Below the pieces are notes generated by a model. It did no database searches. It was given only the letters and a program-made list of their open reading frames with translations, and was not told the DNA's origin. From NCBI GenBank assembly GCA_037447655.1, contig JBBHKE010001486.1:186001-250000 (forward strand): 64,000 bases of DNA, read 5' to 3'. This document shows, piece by piece, positions 35,191-46,329 of the stretch (its first letter is position 1; every line of letters starts with the position of its first letter). The position numbers and the translations under genes are program-made. The stretch is from Zygnema cylindricum. Taxonomy: Eukaryota > Streptophyta > Zygnematophyceae > Zygnematales > Zygnemataceae.

Positions 35191-37974
35191 ATTCTCCCCT
35201 CATAATTCCATCTACTTAAAACTAAAGATTTAATTTCAACACTCCCTTTAATCTTTAGACTCAGTTCCTCACTCAACCCAACAAACTTTCTGCAATACGT
35301 CATCTTAGGTGCAGGAAGAGCTTTAGTCAGCATATGAGCCACCATCTTTTCATCTGGTAAATAACTCATTTTTGTCACTCTTGCAAGCACATTTTCTCCA
35401 TCAAAATGTAATCTGACATCCATATTTTTGCTCTTAAAATTATGATTGGGGCTAGAGGCAATAGCAATGGGTGCTTGGTTGTCACACTAGATAACCTGAG
35501 GACCAATTTGCATGTACCCAAGTTCTTGCAAAGTGGCCTTAACCCATAGAAGTCCCTTGAGGGCTGAACTAGCTGCCATATATTTCGACTCCATTGTAGA
35601 CTGAGCTGTGACCTTCTAAAACTTGCTGCTCCAGTAGCAAGTTCCATTTCAAATCTTCGGAACAAAACTGGTTGTTGTTTTCTGGCTTGGCATATCTCCA
35701 TAGCTGCCATCGCTCTAAGTCTGTAATTTTACTTCTCCTCCTCCGAGTACAAGCTTGAGGTTCCGGGTACCTGCCAGGTATCTTAGAACTTTTTTTGATG
35801 CTTCCCAGTTTGCTCTTTTAGGATTCTAAAGACTACTACTTAACACTCCTACCGCTGCAGCAATGTCACGTCTCGTACAATTTATGAAATATATAAGACT
35901 CCCCACTTCCTGTCTATAAAGCTTTCACTAACCATTATGTATGAGTCTGTTTCACCGCCCTCCAGCTTGTGTCTAACTTCCATGAGAGTTACAGATCCCA
36001 TCACATCCTTCATCTCAAATTTTTCTAGCATGTTCCCTATATCTTCTTTGTGGGTCAGCATAATTAGCCTGTTATTTCTATCCTTTTTTACTTGTATGCC
36101 TAAGATATATTTGGCCTCACCAAGGTGTTTCATTTGAAATCTGGACCTCAAGGTTGCTTTAATGTGGTCTATTTCATCTATGGATTTACTTATTAGTAGA
36201 AGATCATCCACATATACAGCGATATAAAGAATCCCGTCCTCCCCTTGTAAAATATATATACAATGATCTGAGCTAATTCTTTTTAATCCGAGACTAGTAA
36301 AAAACTCATCTAACTTCAGATTCCATTATCTAGGGGCCTGTTTCAGCCCATACAAAGACTTAATAAATTTGCAAACTAGCTTTTCTTTCCTTTTTTCCTC
36401 ATACAATTCAGGCTGCTGCATATAAATAGTTTCCTCTAACTCTCCATGCAAAAAGGTTGTCTTAACATCCATTTGATGTATTTCCGTGATATTTATAGCA
36501 GCTAAACTCAACAAAATCCTGACAGTAGGAAATTTGGGAACTGGAGAGAAGGTTTCCTCAAAGTCAATACCATCTTTCTAGTTGTACCCTTTGGCCACAA
36601 TTCTGGCCTTATACCTTTCAATAATGTAATCCGGATTCAGTTTAGCTTTGAAGACCCACTTGCTTCCAATGGCTTTTCTCTTCGGAGGCAGGTCGACCAG
36701 CTCCCATGTCTGTGGCTCCCTTTTAGACTTCATCTCATCGTTGGCCGCCTCAATTCAGTGGTTTCTTTGCGTTGATGAGAAGGCCACTTTGATGGTCATG
36801 GGCTTCTTGATGCTGTAGAAAAAGCAAAGTGAGAACCCGCTTGCAGACGACTGCTACATCTCCATCCCTCTGGAAATTCGAAGGCTGAAATGGTTAACAT
36901 CATTGGATTATTTGGAGCCAAAATTGTTGTAGGATCCAAAGGTGCACCAGTCTGTTCTTTCGAAGTGTGATGTTGTTCGGAGGTATCCGTAGTAGGAACA
37001 AGCAGTGTAGCAACGAAGGTGTCCTAGTGGGAGGAGTTTGCTCCAGAAAATACACCTTTTCTTGATGCTGAAAAAAGACATATTCAAGTTTCTTGTTTTC
37101 TATTGGGGCATCTGTTACTTTGAACAGATCAACTAAGTCCTGTTCATTTTTAATCTGAATATTTTGAGACACAACAATTTTTTGTTTATCTAGGACATAC
37201 ACTCTAAACCCCTTTGTATTATCATCATAACCCATGAGAATTCGTGTTAAGCCTTTGGCTTCCATCTTCCACTTATCTGGTGAGTTATCTAAAATAAAAC
37301 ATTAACTTCCAAAAACTTTAAAGTGAAAAACGTTCGGTTTTTTTTCTGTCCACAGCTGATAAGGTGTAGTGTTTAGAGATATTGATGCAGTTCTATTCTT
37401 TATATAGACTGCACAGTTTAGTGCTTCAGCTCACAATTTCAGATCTATGCCTTTGTCTACAAGCATGGACCTAGCACTCTCAGTGACTGTCTTGTTTAGT
37501 CTCTTAGAAACTATATTCTATATGAGATCAGACTGTGATCTATACCTTTTTCAAGGAGAAACTGCTTAAACTTGTTAAAAGTGTTTTCGCCTCCATTATC
37601 GGATCTAAGTGCAAAGATCAGAACGCCATGTATTTTCTCCACCCTGACCTTGTAGTGCTTCAACTGAGTGAACACTTTACTTTTGTTCTTCATAAAGTAA
37701 TATTTTGTGTACCTTCGAGAAATCATCTATGGATGTGACCATATAATGGACTCCTCCAGGCGATGCTACTTAGGATGGTGCGAGGACATCCGAATGAATG
37801 AGCTGGAGAACCTTTTCTGATCCATTTTTTGACTCCTATGGAAATGGCAATTTATGTATCTTGCTTAGCGAGCATCCATCACAGGTTTTCACAGACTGAG
37901 TTATGAGAGAAACACCTTCAACTTTCCCAGCATTCACCATATTTTTCAGACTCTCATAATTTTTATGGCCAAAC
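35184..37974 (-). pseudogene. Copia element C1: integrase, reverse transcriptase, RNase H, no gag
   Basis: Read from 37974 down: a GAG-pre-integrase part (FGHKNYESLKNMVNAGKVEG), integrase core (SDNGGENTFNKFKQFLLEKG near 37600), integrase tail (KMEAKGLTRILMGYDDNTKG near 37250), RT (KWVFKAKLNPDN near 36640; [31 protein letters not shown] at about 36190) and RNase H ending GLSEELSLKIKG. The gag and protease are absent: the pre-integrase abuts an L1 LTR end at 37975. In-frame TAG occurs at Gln or Trp positions (36578-36580, 36330-36332, 35487-35489) along with TGA and frameshifts, so it is inactive. Confidence 0.85.
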
Positions 37975-38071
37975 TGAAACTCTGAGACCTCCATAAGTCC
38001 TCAGAGTGGACTGCTTCCAAGAAGCCTCTAGGATAATCTGACCCCTTTGTGTTTCAGCGAAAACAACTGCC
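37975..38071 (-). repeat. L1 LTR 3' end fused to element C1
   Basis: The minus strand ends GGACTTATGGAGGTCTCAGA then GTTTCA, matching the last about 95 bp of the solo L1 LTR; similarity stops exactly at the LTR terminus. On the other side it joins the L2-family 3' region at a CTGCC-like sequence. Confidence 0.75.
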
Positions 38072-38307
38072 CCCTGTAGAATTTGAAAGCTTTAGTCTCA
38101 GTTGATGAGGCTATGAGGAGGAAGTTAAAGATGAAAAGGAGCAGCAGTTAGGACTGCGATGTCAAACTAGCGCAGCGTAGCAGCATAGCAGTACACGCTG
38201 CACTTTGTATTCATACTGCGCTGCGATGTCAAAGTAGCGCAGCGTAGCAACATAGCATTACACGCTGCATATTTTTCTGGGTGCACGAAACTAAATTTTC
38301 GGGGGAG
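38072..38307 (+). repeat. L2-family 3' untranslated block with polypurine tract
   Basis: The block TGTAGAATTTGAAAGC... to TTTTCGGGGGAG is repeated in reverse at 46330-46562 and 50136-50365. It has GCAGCGTAGCAGCATAGC-type repeats and ends in the purine tract directly before an L2 LTR. It lies upstream of element A's 5' LTR, so it belongs to a different, recombined copy. Confidence 0.65.
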
Positions 38308-38547
38308 TGTTGTTTTGAAAAGTCAGTTTCGTGCGTACGAGACAGTTTGCCCGTAACTGCTAATTGGATTTAATATGGAGGTTTGAATAGATTCACGGAT
38401 TGGGGGAGCGAACGGATTGATATAATTAAAGTGAGAACTTAAGAACAGTTGTTTGGTTGGATTTCTTGATAGCTTCTAAGAGTGTATCATGTCTACTTCT
38501 ACTACTACTGTTGCTCCTCCACCTGCACCGGTGGTTGTAGAACAACA
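38308..38547 (+). repeat. 5' LTR of Copia element A (family L2, internally deleted)
   Basis: It starts TGTTGTTTTGAAAAG and ends GTAGAACAACA, with TGTTGT/ACAACA inverted ends. Only 240 bp remain of an LTR that is about 983 bp in the gag-only element. Similarity with the long version stops after 'gatataattaaagtga' and resumes near the end. The gag ATG (38489) is inside the LTR. Confidence 0.65.
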
Positions 38548-41500
38548 GGTTATGGGCCTGTCATCAAGAATTCCTATCTTTTCCGGGGATAAGTATGTTT
38601 ACTGGGCGGATATGGTGGAAACACATTTTGAAAATGTCAATCTTTTGGATATATTGGATGGTTCGCTGGATGAATCTTATCCATCATGGTCTAAGAAAAA
38701 TACGCAAGCTCGTTCTATTCTGAAGTTTTGTATATCTGAGAACTTAGCTATGTCTCGGATAAAGATGAAAAATCAATTGATATGTGGAAATCTCTTAAAA
38801 GTGATTATGAAAAGGTCAATGTCCAGGAAGAGCTTCTGTTGGCTGGAAAAATTTGGGACTATAAGTACACTGGCGGTACAATGGCTCAATATTCTAACAA
38901 ATTTCGTATCCTTGTAGATGCACATGCTTCTGCAGGTGGGGTGTTTCCTCCATTTCAACTGGCGGCATTGCTCATGAGGGGTCTTCCTTGTAGTATGAAA
39001 GGAGCATCTGACATGGTCAAACAAAAAGATAAAGCTAGCTGGACATCACAGTTAGCCATCAATATTTTACTAGAGGAGGAAGCTACATCTAATATTCTCA
39101 ATGTTGAGCAAGTAGAGGCTTTTAATTCGGACTTTGAGAGAAAAGGACAGTTTAATCAGCAAAGGAATCAATTTAATCAGTTCATACAGTTTAATCAAGG
39201 TGGAAATAGACAATCAAACAATGCATGCTTTTATTGTAGTGAGAGAGGTCATGGATACAAATTTTGTTCTAAGCTTAAAAAAGCTAACGATACAGGTTTA
39301 TATAGGCCGAGATGGCAACAAAGCTCGTTTTACAAAGGCTTCACGGGGCCTACACCTCGTGGAAATGCATTATTTTCGGCTTCTTCGTCGCTCCAAGACG
39401 AGACTTTGACGGTTTCTACGGAGGACGATACGGATCTATTCGCTATGGCGGCTGCAATGGAGGGCGCGAAGGACCCCGGATGGATAATGGATACAGGAGC
39501 ATTGGCCCACATGTGCTGGAACAAGGCCATCTTCAAAAATTTGAAAGCAACGCCGGAGAAAAATATTTATTATGCTTGTGGAATAAGTGTCCAAACTCGT
39601 GCTGTGGGTGATATGTCCTTACTAGTTGATCTAGAGGGAAAGGCAATTGAAAGGACTCTTCACAATGTCTTATTTGTTCTTGACTTTAAGAAAAATCTGA
39701 TTTCTACGTCGTTGGTAGAGAGCAAAGGCTTTGGTAGTCAATGCTATATATTGGATACGTCTACAGATAGATGGAAAATGGAACCGAAGGGATTACCGGG
39801 TATTCTGTTAGGATATGATGATCACTCGAAAGGTTATAGAGTCTTTGTGTTTGAAAGGCAGAAAATAGTTGTAGCTAGAAACATCATTGTTAAGGATGAA
39901 CTAGACTCCATAGATTTATTTCACATGACAGAGCAGCAAAAGCAACAAAAAGTACAGGAGTATGTCATCTTAGATTGCATGCAGGAAATTGTCCCGCAGA
40001 TTCCACAAACTCTGGTAATGACTCCGGAAACAGACTCTCTCCAACTTCCTCACCAACTTCGGGTCCAGACGGACCAAGATCAGTCAATACACACGGATCG
40101 CAACCAGCGCAATCAGCAAGACACGGATCGCAACCAGCGCAATCAGCGCAATGCGCGGCATCCGACGATCTCAGCCTCAGAATTTCCGGGGGGAAGAAGA
40201 TCAAGCGGTCGCCTGCAAGCAAGCTCTCACTTTGCCTACTCGGCAGTCTCGGGGAGCCCTTGACCATCCAAGAGGCCTTCTCAACACTGGAGCGGAATCA
40301 CTAGATTGAGGCGGCAAACGACGAAATGAAGTCGATCAGGGAGGCTCAAACATAGGAGCTCGTGGACCTTCCTCCAGACCGAAAAGCGATCGGCAGCAAA
40401 TGGGTATTCAAGGTGAAGTTAAATCCCGATAACACCATTGAACGTTATAAGGCCAGACTTGTGGCAAAGGGGTACAATCAAAAGGAAGGAATCAATTTTG
40501 AAGAAACATTTTCTCCGGTTGTAAGATTTCCAACAGTTAGGATTTTGCTGTCCCTAGCTGCTATAGAAGATATGGAAATCCATCAGATGGATGTAAAAAC
40601 GGCCTTTTTGCATTTAGAACTAGAAGAGACCATTTACATGCAGCAGCCTGAAAAGTATGTGGAACCTAGAAAAGAGCACTTAGTATGCAAGTTGCTAAAA
40701 TCTTTGTACGGCCTAAAACAGGCCCCTAGACAGTGGCATATAAAACTTGATGAATTTTAGACCAGTCTAGGATTTCAAAGGATAAGTTCCGATCACTCTG
40801 TCTACGTTCTAAAAGGTGAAAATGGGATAGTGTATATAGCAGTATATGTAGATGATTTGCTATTAATTAGCAAATCAATGGCTGAAATTAACAAATTCAA
40901 AACTGCTCTAAACTCACGGTTCGAGATGAAAGACCTCGGTGAGGCAAAATATATTTTGGGTATTCAGGTAGAGAGAGATAGAAATAAGAAAATAATAAAA
41001 TTGACGCAAAAAGAGGCCATTGGAAACATTTTAGATGAGTATGGAATGTGGGGGGCAAAAGGATGTTTAACTTCAATGGAGTTTCGACAGAAGTTGGAGG
41101 GAGAAGAGACAGAACCAGGTGTCATTGTGAGCGAGTATTTAGAGTTACGGGAGAATGATCCTATGACGATAATACCTTATAGACAGATAGTGGGAAGCTT
41201 AATATATTTCATGAACTGTACCCGTTCTGACATTGCTGCAGCTATCGGGGTACTGAGCAGGAGTCTAGAAAATCCGAGAAAATATGATCTTGATGCAACA
41301 AGGAGAGTCTTAAAATATTTGGCACAAACTAAAGATCTCAAACTCACTCTAGGCGGAGGAGAAGTCAAGCTGCAAACATGGAGTGATGCAAGCTATGGCG
41401 ACATGCCAAGCGGGAAATCCACCACGGGATTCGTTCTACAAATTGGGAACGGTACTTGCTGCTGGAGCAGCAAACTTCAAAAGGTTACTACACAGTCGAC

Positions 41501-41831
41501 AATGGAGTCAGAATATATGGCAGCAAGCTTGGCCCTCAAAGAACTCTTATGGGTAAAATCCATATTAGAAGAACTAGGATACATGCAATTTGGTCCACAG
41601 GTGATCTAGTGTGATAACTAGGCTGCCATTGCCATTGCTTCTAACCCGAGTCATCACTTCAAAAGCAAGCACATGGATGTACGATTACACTTTGTAAGAG
41701 AAAAAGTGTTCTCTAGAGTGCTTAAATTATGTTATTTGCCAGATGCAAAAATGATTGCTGATATGCTCACTAAAGCCCTTCTTGCTCCTAAGCTGAAGTA
41801 TTGTAGGGACGCAGTGGGATTAAGTGAATAG
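38489..41831 (+). pseudogene. Copia element A: gag-protease-(deletion)-RT-RNase H
   Basis: Gag starts at 38489 (MSTSTTTVAPPPAPVVVEQQ, then V-M-G-L-S-S) and shifts frame near 38770. A zinc knuckle CFYCSERGHGYKFC lies at about 39227-39268. Protease has WIMDTGALAHMCWN (active-site D-T-G kept, about 39482). At about 39735 the frame passes straight into the integrase tail (SQCYILDTSTDRWKMEPKG): the pre-integrase and integrase core are deleted in frame. RT ([31 protein letters not shown] at about 40850) and RNase H follow to GLSE at 41831. Stops: TGA 40261, TAG 40302, 40353, 40758, 41607 and 41619. It is inactive. Confidence 0.88.
38548..38558 (+). other. Half-tRNA(iMet) primer-binding site of element A
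   Basis: GGTTATGGGCC lies directly after the LTR end ...ACAACA. It is complementary to the anticodon arm of initiator tRNA-Met (GGCCCATAACC) and in frame encodes V-M-G of Gag. Confidence 0.7.
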
Positions 41832-41991
41832 TTGAATTGCTGCACTTCTATACTGCCACTCTGCGATAAATCCACCATTGTGAGGTAGTGGGACAGGGTG
41901 ACGTGCTAATTGCTATATTGCTATGCTGTGATGCTGCGCTAGTTTATCACCACAGCTGCGCCGGGATACTGAGTCTAAAGCTTTAGGGGAG

Positions 41992-42760
41992 TGTTGTCTT
42001 TTGGAAAGATTTAAGTCTCAGAGCAGGGCTGCTGCTATACAGACACAGCAGCGCAGCTGCTATACAACTGAGCAGCGCAGCTGCTATACAGCAGAGCAAC
42101 TGCTATACAGCAGAGCAGCGCAGCAGCAAAGCAGCGCAACAGCAAAGCAAAGCAGTAGCGAAGCTGAAACACAGACAGGACAAGGCAACCACGTGTATAT
42201 TTGATATGGTCCGTACGGACAACGCAACATCTGATATTTTTGTACAGGATAGAGCAACTCCGATAGATACGATTCTAGTCAACTTAGTGGGAACTCAGTG
42301 GTAACTTAGTGGGTAACTCAGTGGTAGCTTAGTGATAGCTCAGTGGTAGGTTAGTGGTAGCTCAGTGGAAGCTTGACACATTAGTGGTAGCTTAGTGGTT
42401 TGACGTACCTCTCAAGTACACTAGTGTTGCCAGTTCAACACAAGTATAAGACTTAGGACTCGGAACATATCATGTAGCCAGACTTCCAAGTAGTAAAACT
42501 ACAGACAGTTTTTGGGAAACTTCTGAGTATTATATCTTGAGTGTTGTCGGGTCAATTGTGCTATAACTTTGGGAGTTATCAGTGTTTATGTTACTCTATA
42601 CTCTGATAGAGTTTTTTGAGGCTTGGATGCTTGTATAAGAATTGGTGAGAACTTAAAAACAGTTGTTTGGTTGGATTCTTGATAGCTTATGAGAGTGTAT
42701 CATGTCTACTTCTACTACTTTTGCTGCTCCTCTACCTGCACCGGTGGTTGAAGAACAACA
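41992..42760 (+). repeat. 3' LTR of element A (family L2)
   Basis: It follows the purine tract TTTAGGGGAG, starts TGTTGTCTTTTGG and ends GAAGAACAACA, 769 bp, with TGTTGT/ACAACA ends. Its final 120 bp (from 'gtgagaacttaaaaacagtt') match the 5' LTR well; the remainder is very different in length and sequence. It holds GCAGCTGCTATACAGCAGAGC-like repeats (42035-42150) and an 11-bp repeat (42281-42400). Confidence 0.75.
42281..42400 (+). repeat. 11-bp degenerate tandem repeat in L2 LTR
   Basis: About nine units of (t/a)agctcagtgg / (t/a)agcttagtgg. Related 'gtggtagcttagtagttgctt' sequence occurs in the L2 LTRs of the gag-only element. Confidence 0.75.
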
Positions 42761-42766
42761 ATAACA

Positions 42767-44381
42767 AGGTAACTAAAACATCTCATCAAGATTAACCTCA
42801 AACTTATGGAGAGGAGATGACTTGTCTAGAAAGAAACCGGTGAAAGAGAGCCATCAATGAGGAGATGGCCTTAATTATGGCAGCCGATACTTGGGAGCTG
42901 GTGGATTGTCCACCTAATCGAAAACCATTCGGTTGTAAGTGGGTTTACAAATTAAAATTGAACCCAGATAACACAATCGAGCGCTATAAGGCCAGATTAG
43001 TGGCAAAGGGATTTACACAAAAAGATGGAATTGACTACGAGGAAACCTTTTCCCCGGTGGTCAGATTTCCCTCCGTCCGCTTACTTCTCAGTTTAGCAGC
43101 AGCGGAAGACATGGAAGTGCACCAGATAGACATCTAGACAGCCTTTTTGCATGGAGAATTGGAAGAGGAGATTTTCATGCGACAACCAGAAGGTTTTCTG
43201 GAGGAAGGAGAAGAGAGTAAGGTATGCCGGCTGATTAAATCTCTTTATGGTTTGAAATAGGCGCCTCGACAATGGAATAAGAAGCTTATGAGTTTCTTAC
43301 CAGTCTGGGATATATTCGGATCAGCTCAGATCACTCAATCTATGTTTTCGAAGATGAGGAAGGTTTGATATTTATTGCAATTTATGTTGATGATTTGCTT
43401 GTTTTAAGTAAATCAATGGAAAATATTAATAAACTGAAAACCGATCTTAAGGGGAGATTTCAAATGAAGGACATGGGGGAAGCAAAATATATTTTGGGAA
43501 TTCAAGTAGAAAGAGACCAAAAAAGAAAAATTATAAGACTGACTCAAAATGAAGCAATAGGGAACATGCTTGAAAAATTTCAAATGGATAAAGCTAATAG
43601 TTGTAAAACTCCAATGGAGTTAAAGAGGGGAAGTGAGGGGAGTGAGGAAGAAGGACTCATAGTCTTAGACGAAGAATTATCTCCTGAAGAACAGAAGTTC
43701 ATGTAGACTATTCCTTACAGGCAAGTAAAGGGAAGTCTAATCTATTTTATGAATTGTACGCGACCGGATTTAGCTGCAGCTGTAGGAGTGCTGAGTAGAA
43801 GTCTAAATGCTCCCACTAAGAAGGATTGGGAGGCAGCTAAGAGAGTTTTTAGATATTTGATAGGAACTAGGGATCTATGGTTGCATTTGGGTGGGGAGAA
43901 TACTGACATCACTACTTGGAGTAATGCCAGTTATAGTGATGCTCCGATGAGGAGATGCACTTCAGGATATGTATTATATGTGGGTGATGGGGCTTGCTGT
44001 TGGAGTAGCAAACAGCAAAAGGTAAATGCTCAGTCCACCATGGAGGCTGAGTATATGGCCTCTTGCTCTACTGTAAAAGAATTGATGTGGGTCAAGTCTT
44101 TGCTTGGCGAGCTTGGTCACCTTAAGAGTGGTGTGCAGAATTTTTTTTGTGACAATCAGGCGGTAATCGCTATTTCTGCCAATCCTAAACATCATTTTAA
44201 AGCCAAACACATGGACATCAGACTCAGCTTTGTTAAGGAGAAAGTAGAAAACAAAATAATCAGTTTAGAGTACAGACCAGATAGTGAGATGGTAGCAGAT
44301 ATGATGACCAAACCTGTGCCTTCCCCTAAACTAATTATCTGCAGAGAGAAGTGCGATCTGAAATTAAAGATTGACTAGAAA
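42767..44381 (+). pseudogene. Copia element B: RT and RNase H, 5' half missing
   Basis: Coding starts abruptly in the linker before RT, directly after element A's LTR: INEEMALIMAADTWELVDC, then [31 protein letters not shown] (about 43387) and RNase H to about 44378. Similarity is highest to element D. Stops: TAG 43135 (Lys position), 43258 (Gln), 43704; a frameshift lies near 43290. The 3' end has the purine tract AATAAGGGGAG and then an L1 LTR. Gag, protease and integrase are absent. Confidence 0.85.
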
Positions 44382-44395
44382 ATAAGGGGAGTGTA

Positions 44396-45346
44396 GAAAT
44401 TAATGGTTCATTTTTTAGTATTTTCTAGGTCTAAATAGAAAGAAGCTGAGGTAGTCTACCTCTAACTTCTCTCTCCAAACTCTCAAACTTTTCGCAGTCA
44501 CTGAGAAATTCGAGAGGGAGCTAGAGCCATGGCTACCTAGGCTATCCAGAGGTTTACGGGAAATTTATATTTGTTAGGGGTTTATTTATATAAAAGGATC
44601 ATGCCGGCCACAGGATTTGATCCTTGCACCTACCGGCCGGCAGGCAGCTAACAGCCGGTAGCCTTAGCCGTTAAGTCTAGGATTAATGTTACGTAGTATA
44701 TAGTTTGATGTATATTTAAATATGTATACGTACGATAATTCATTTAACTGTAATAGATTACGGGATACATATATCCAGTAATATATAATGTACGAATTAC
44801 GGTACGGACGAAAAATCAATACCGCGCATTTGTTTCGTAAGTGAAACAAATACCGCGCATGTATTTATTACGGCTACGATTAAATCCGAATTTAATCGGA
44901 CGGCCAAGATTAGCGCTGAGATCGCGGAAAAAGATTTCGGCGGTTTGTGGCCATCGCCACATCGGATGACACGTGGCGAAATTACATTGGATCGTGGAAT
45001 CTCCGGAGATTATGGCACCGAATCCGGATATGACATGTGTCGACATGTAGGCCATGTCGTACAATGTCCGTACATAAAGTACACCGGCAGCTCTACTTTT
45101 GCGTACGGGACTGTATTCTGATTGGTTCCGTACATCAGTGGATAGAGTCTGTGAGAGAGATAGGACTTACAAAAATTAGGAGATAGGACCCTTTCTCCTA
45201 GAGAGCTTCTGTACAAAAGGTCAACTTTGACCCTCCATAATTTACAGCTCAGGGGAGCAAATTCAGATATTTTTTTTGCTATAGACTCACGGGAGTCTTG
45301 CCTTCACAGAGGTGCAGGTGATCAGAGTTTTTGTCTGCCAGGGAGG
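44396..45346 (+). repeat. 3' LTR of element B (family L1), truncated
   Basis: It starts TGTAGAAATTAATGG after the purine tract and follows the 29594 LTR in order, but stops about 115 bp short, where the gag-only element's LTR begins (45347). Confidence 0.85.
44608..44684 (-). other. tRNA-like A/B-box module in element B LTR
   Basis: On the minus strand CTTAACGGCTAAGGC (A-box-like, compare AGTGGTTAAGGC of Ser/Leu tRNAs), then about 45 nt later AAGGATCAAATCCTG (B-box-like, AGG/CCT stem around ATCAAAT). The same module in reverse lies at 51317-51391. Confidence 0.5.
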
Positions 45347-46329
45347 TGTTGTCCATAGCCTATTTCAGCCATGGATTACTCACGGAAACACCCACAGACT
45401 ACCTCAAAAACAGCTATGTTTCAGACAGCACAGATTACTCCAAACTGAACAGAATCACCTCAAATTGCTCCAATATGCAGTGTACTACATACACCATAAA
45501 CTCCCAAAGTTACAGATATATCCACTAAGGAATCTAGAAGATATAGGCTCCAGAGTTTCACAAAAACAGCTAACAGCTTCACAAACTAACCACTTAGACT
45601 GCTCACAGAATCTTACAGAGATACTGGAATACAATGAAACTTCACACACATATAGATTCTATATCATAGAATAACTCCACAAAGTTTAACATGAAAGCAC
45701 CAAACAGAGTGATCACACCAACAGGTCAAAGATGCCGAAAACAGTTTGCCATTGCTTTGATAAACTTGACTGCGATACATAAAATAATCTAAGTCCTGCA
45801 AGTTATAATCAGAGTACGGAGGCATACCAGCCGTACTATATCTACTCTAATAAACTAATTAGTCAAAAGGACAAGCCTCCGTTTCACAAAATATTTACAC
45901 CGCACTCTTCGTATGTCAGAAACCAAGCTACCACTAAGCAACTACTAAGCTACCACTACCGTACAATCATCATTACTCGAGATCTATCCTAGTCATCTTA
46001 TCCGCAGCTGCGCTAGCTGCGCTGGCTTCGCTTGTCCGTACGGATCATACAAATAGCCGCAGCTATGTTGACTTAACTGCGTCGCAGCTCCGCCGTACCG
46101 GCGGCGCCTATTCCAACATTCCGTTTATTTTACATCGGATCGCTTCGCGATCCGCCGTCCATTTGTCAGAGCTTGTTCACACCACTCAATGAGTCTTTTA
46201 CGTCACTTTAATTATATCAATCCGTTCGCTCCCCCAATCCGTGAATCTATTCAAACCTCCATATTAAATCCAATTAGCAGTTACGGGCAAACTGTCTCGT
46301 ACGCACGAAACTGACTTTTCAAAACAACA
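45347..46329 (-). repeat. 3' LTR of the gag-only element (family L2)
   Basis: Minus strand: TGTTGTTTTGAAAAG ... CTATGGACAACA. Both ends agree with the 5' LTR copy. It contains a short direct copy of the gag start, because the gag ATG is in the LTR. A 'cggatcgcttcgcgatccg' palindrome lies near 46137. Confidence 0.85.

Noticed and set aside
38075-38547. L2 LTR starting at TGTAGAATTTG rather than TGTTGTTTTG
   Set aside because: The solo LTR at 61375-62853 and the 3' LTR of element A both start TGTTGT after a purine tract or target duplication; the 230 bp before it is therefore internal 3' sequence.
40302-41621. Reassigned TAG codon used as Gln/Trp by the elements
   Set aside because: Sister copies have ordinary CAG/TGG at most of the same positions, frameshifts accompany the stops, and the host gene ends normally. 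Decay explains it better.
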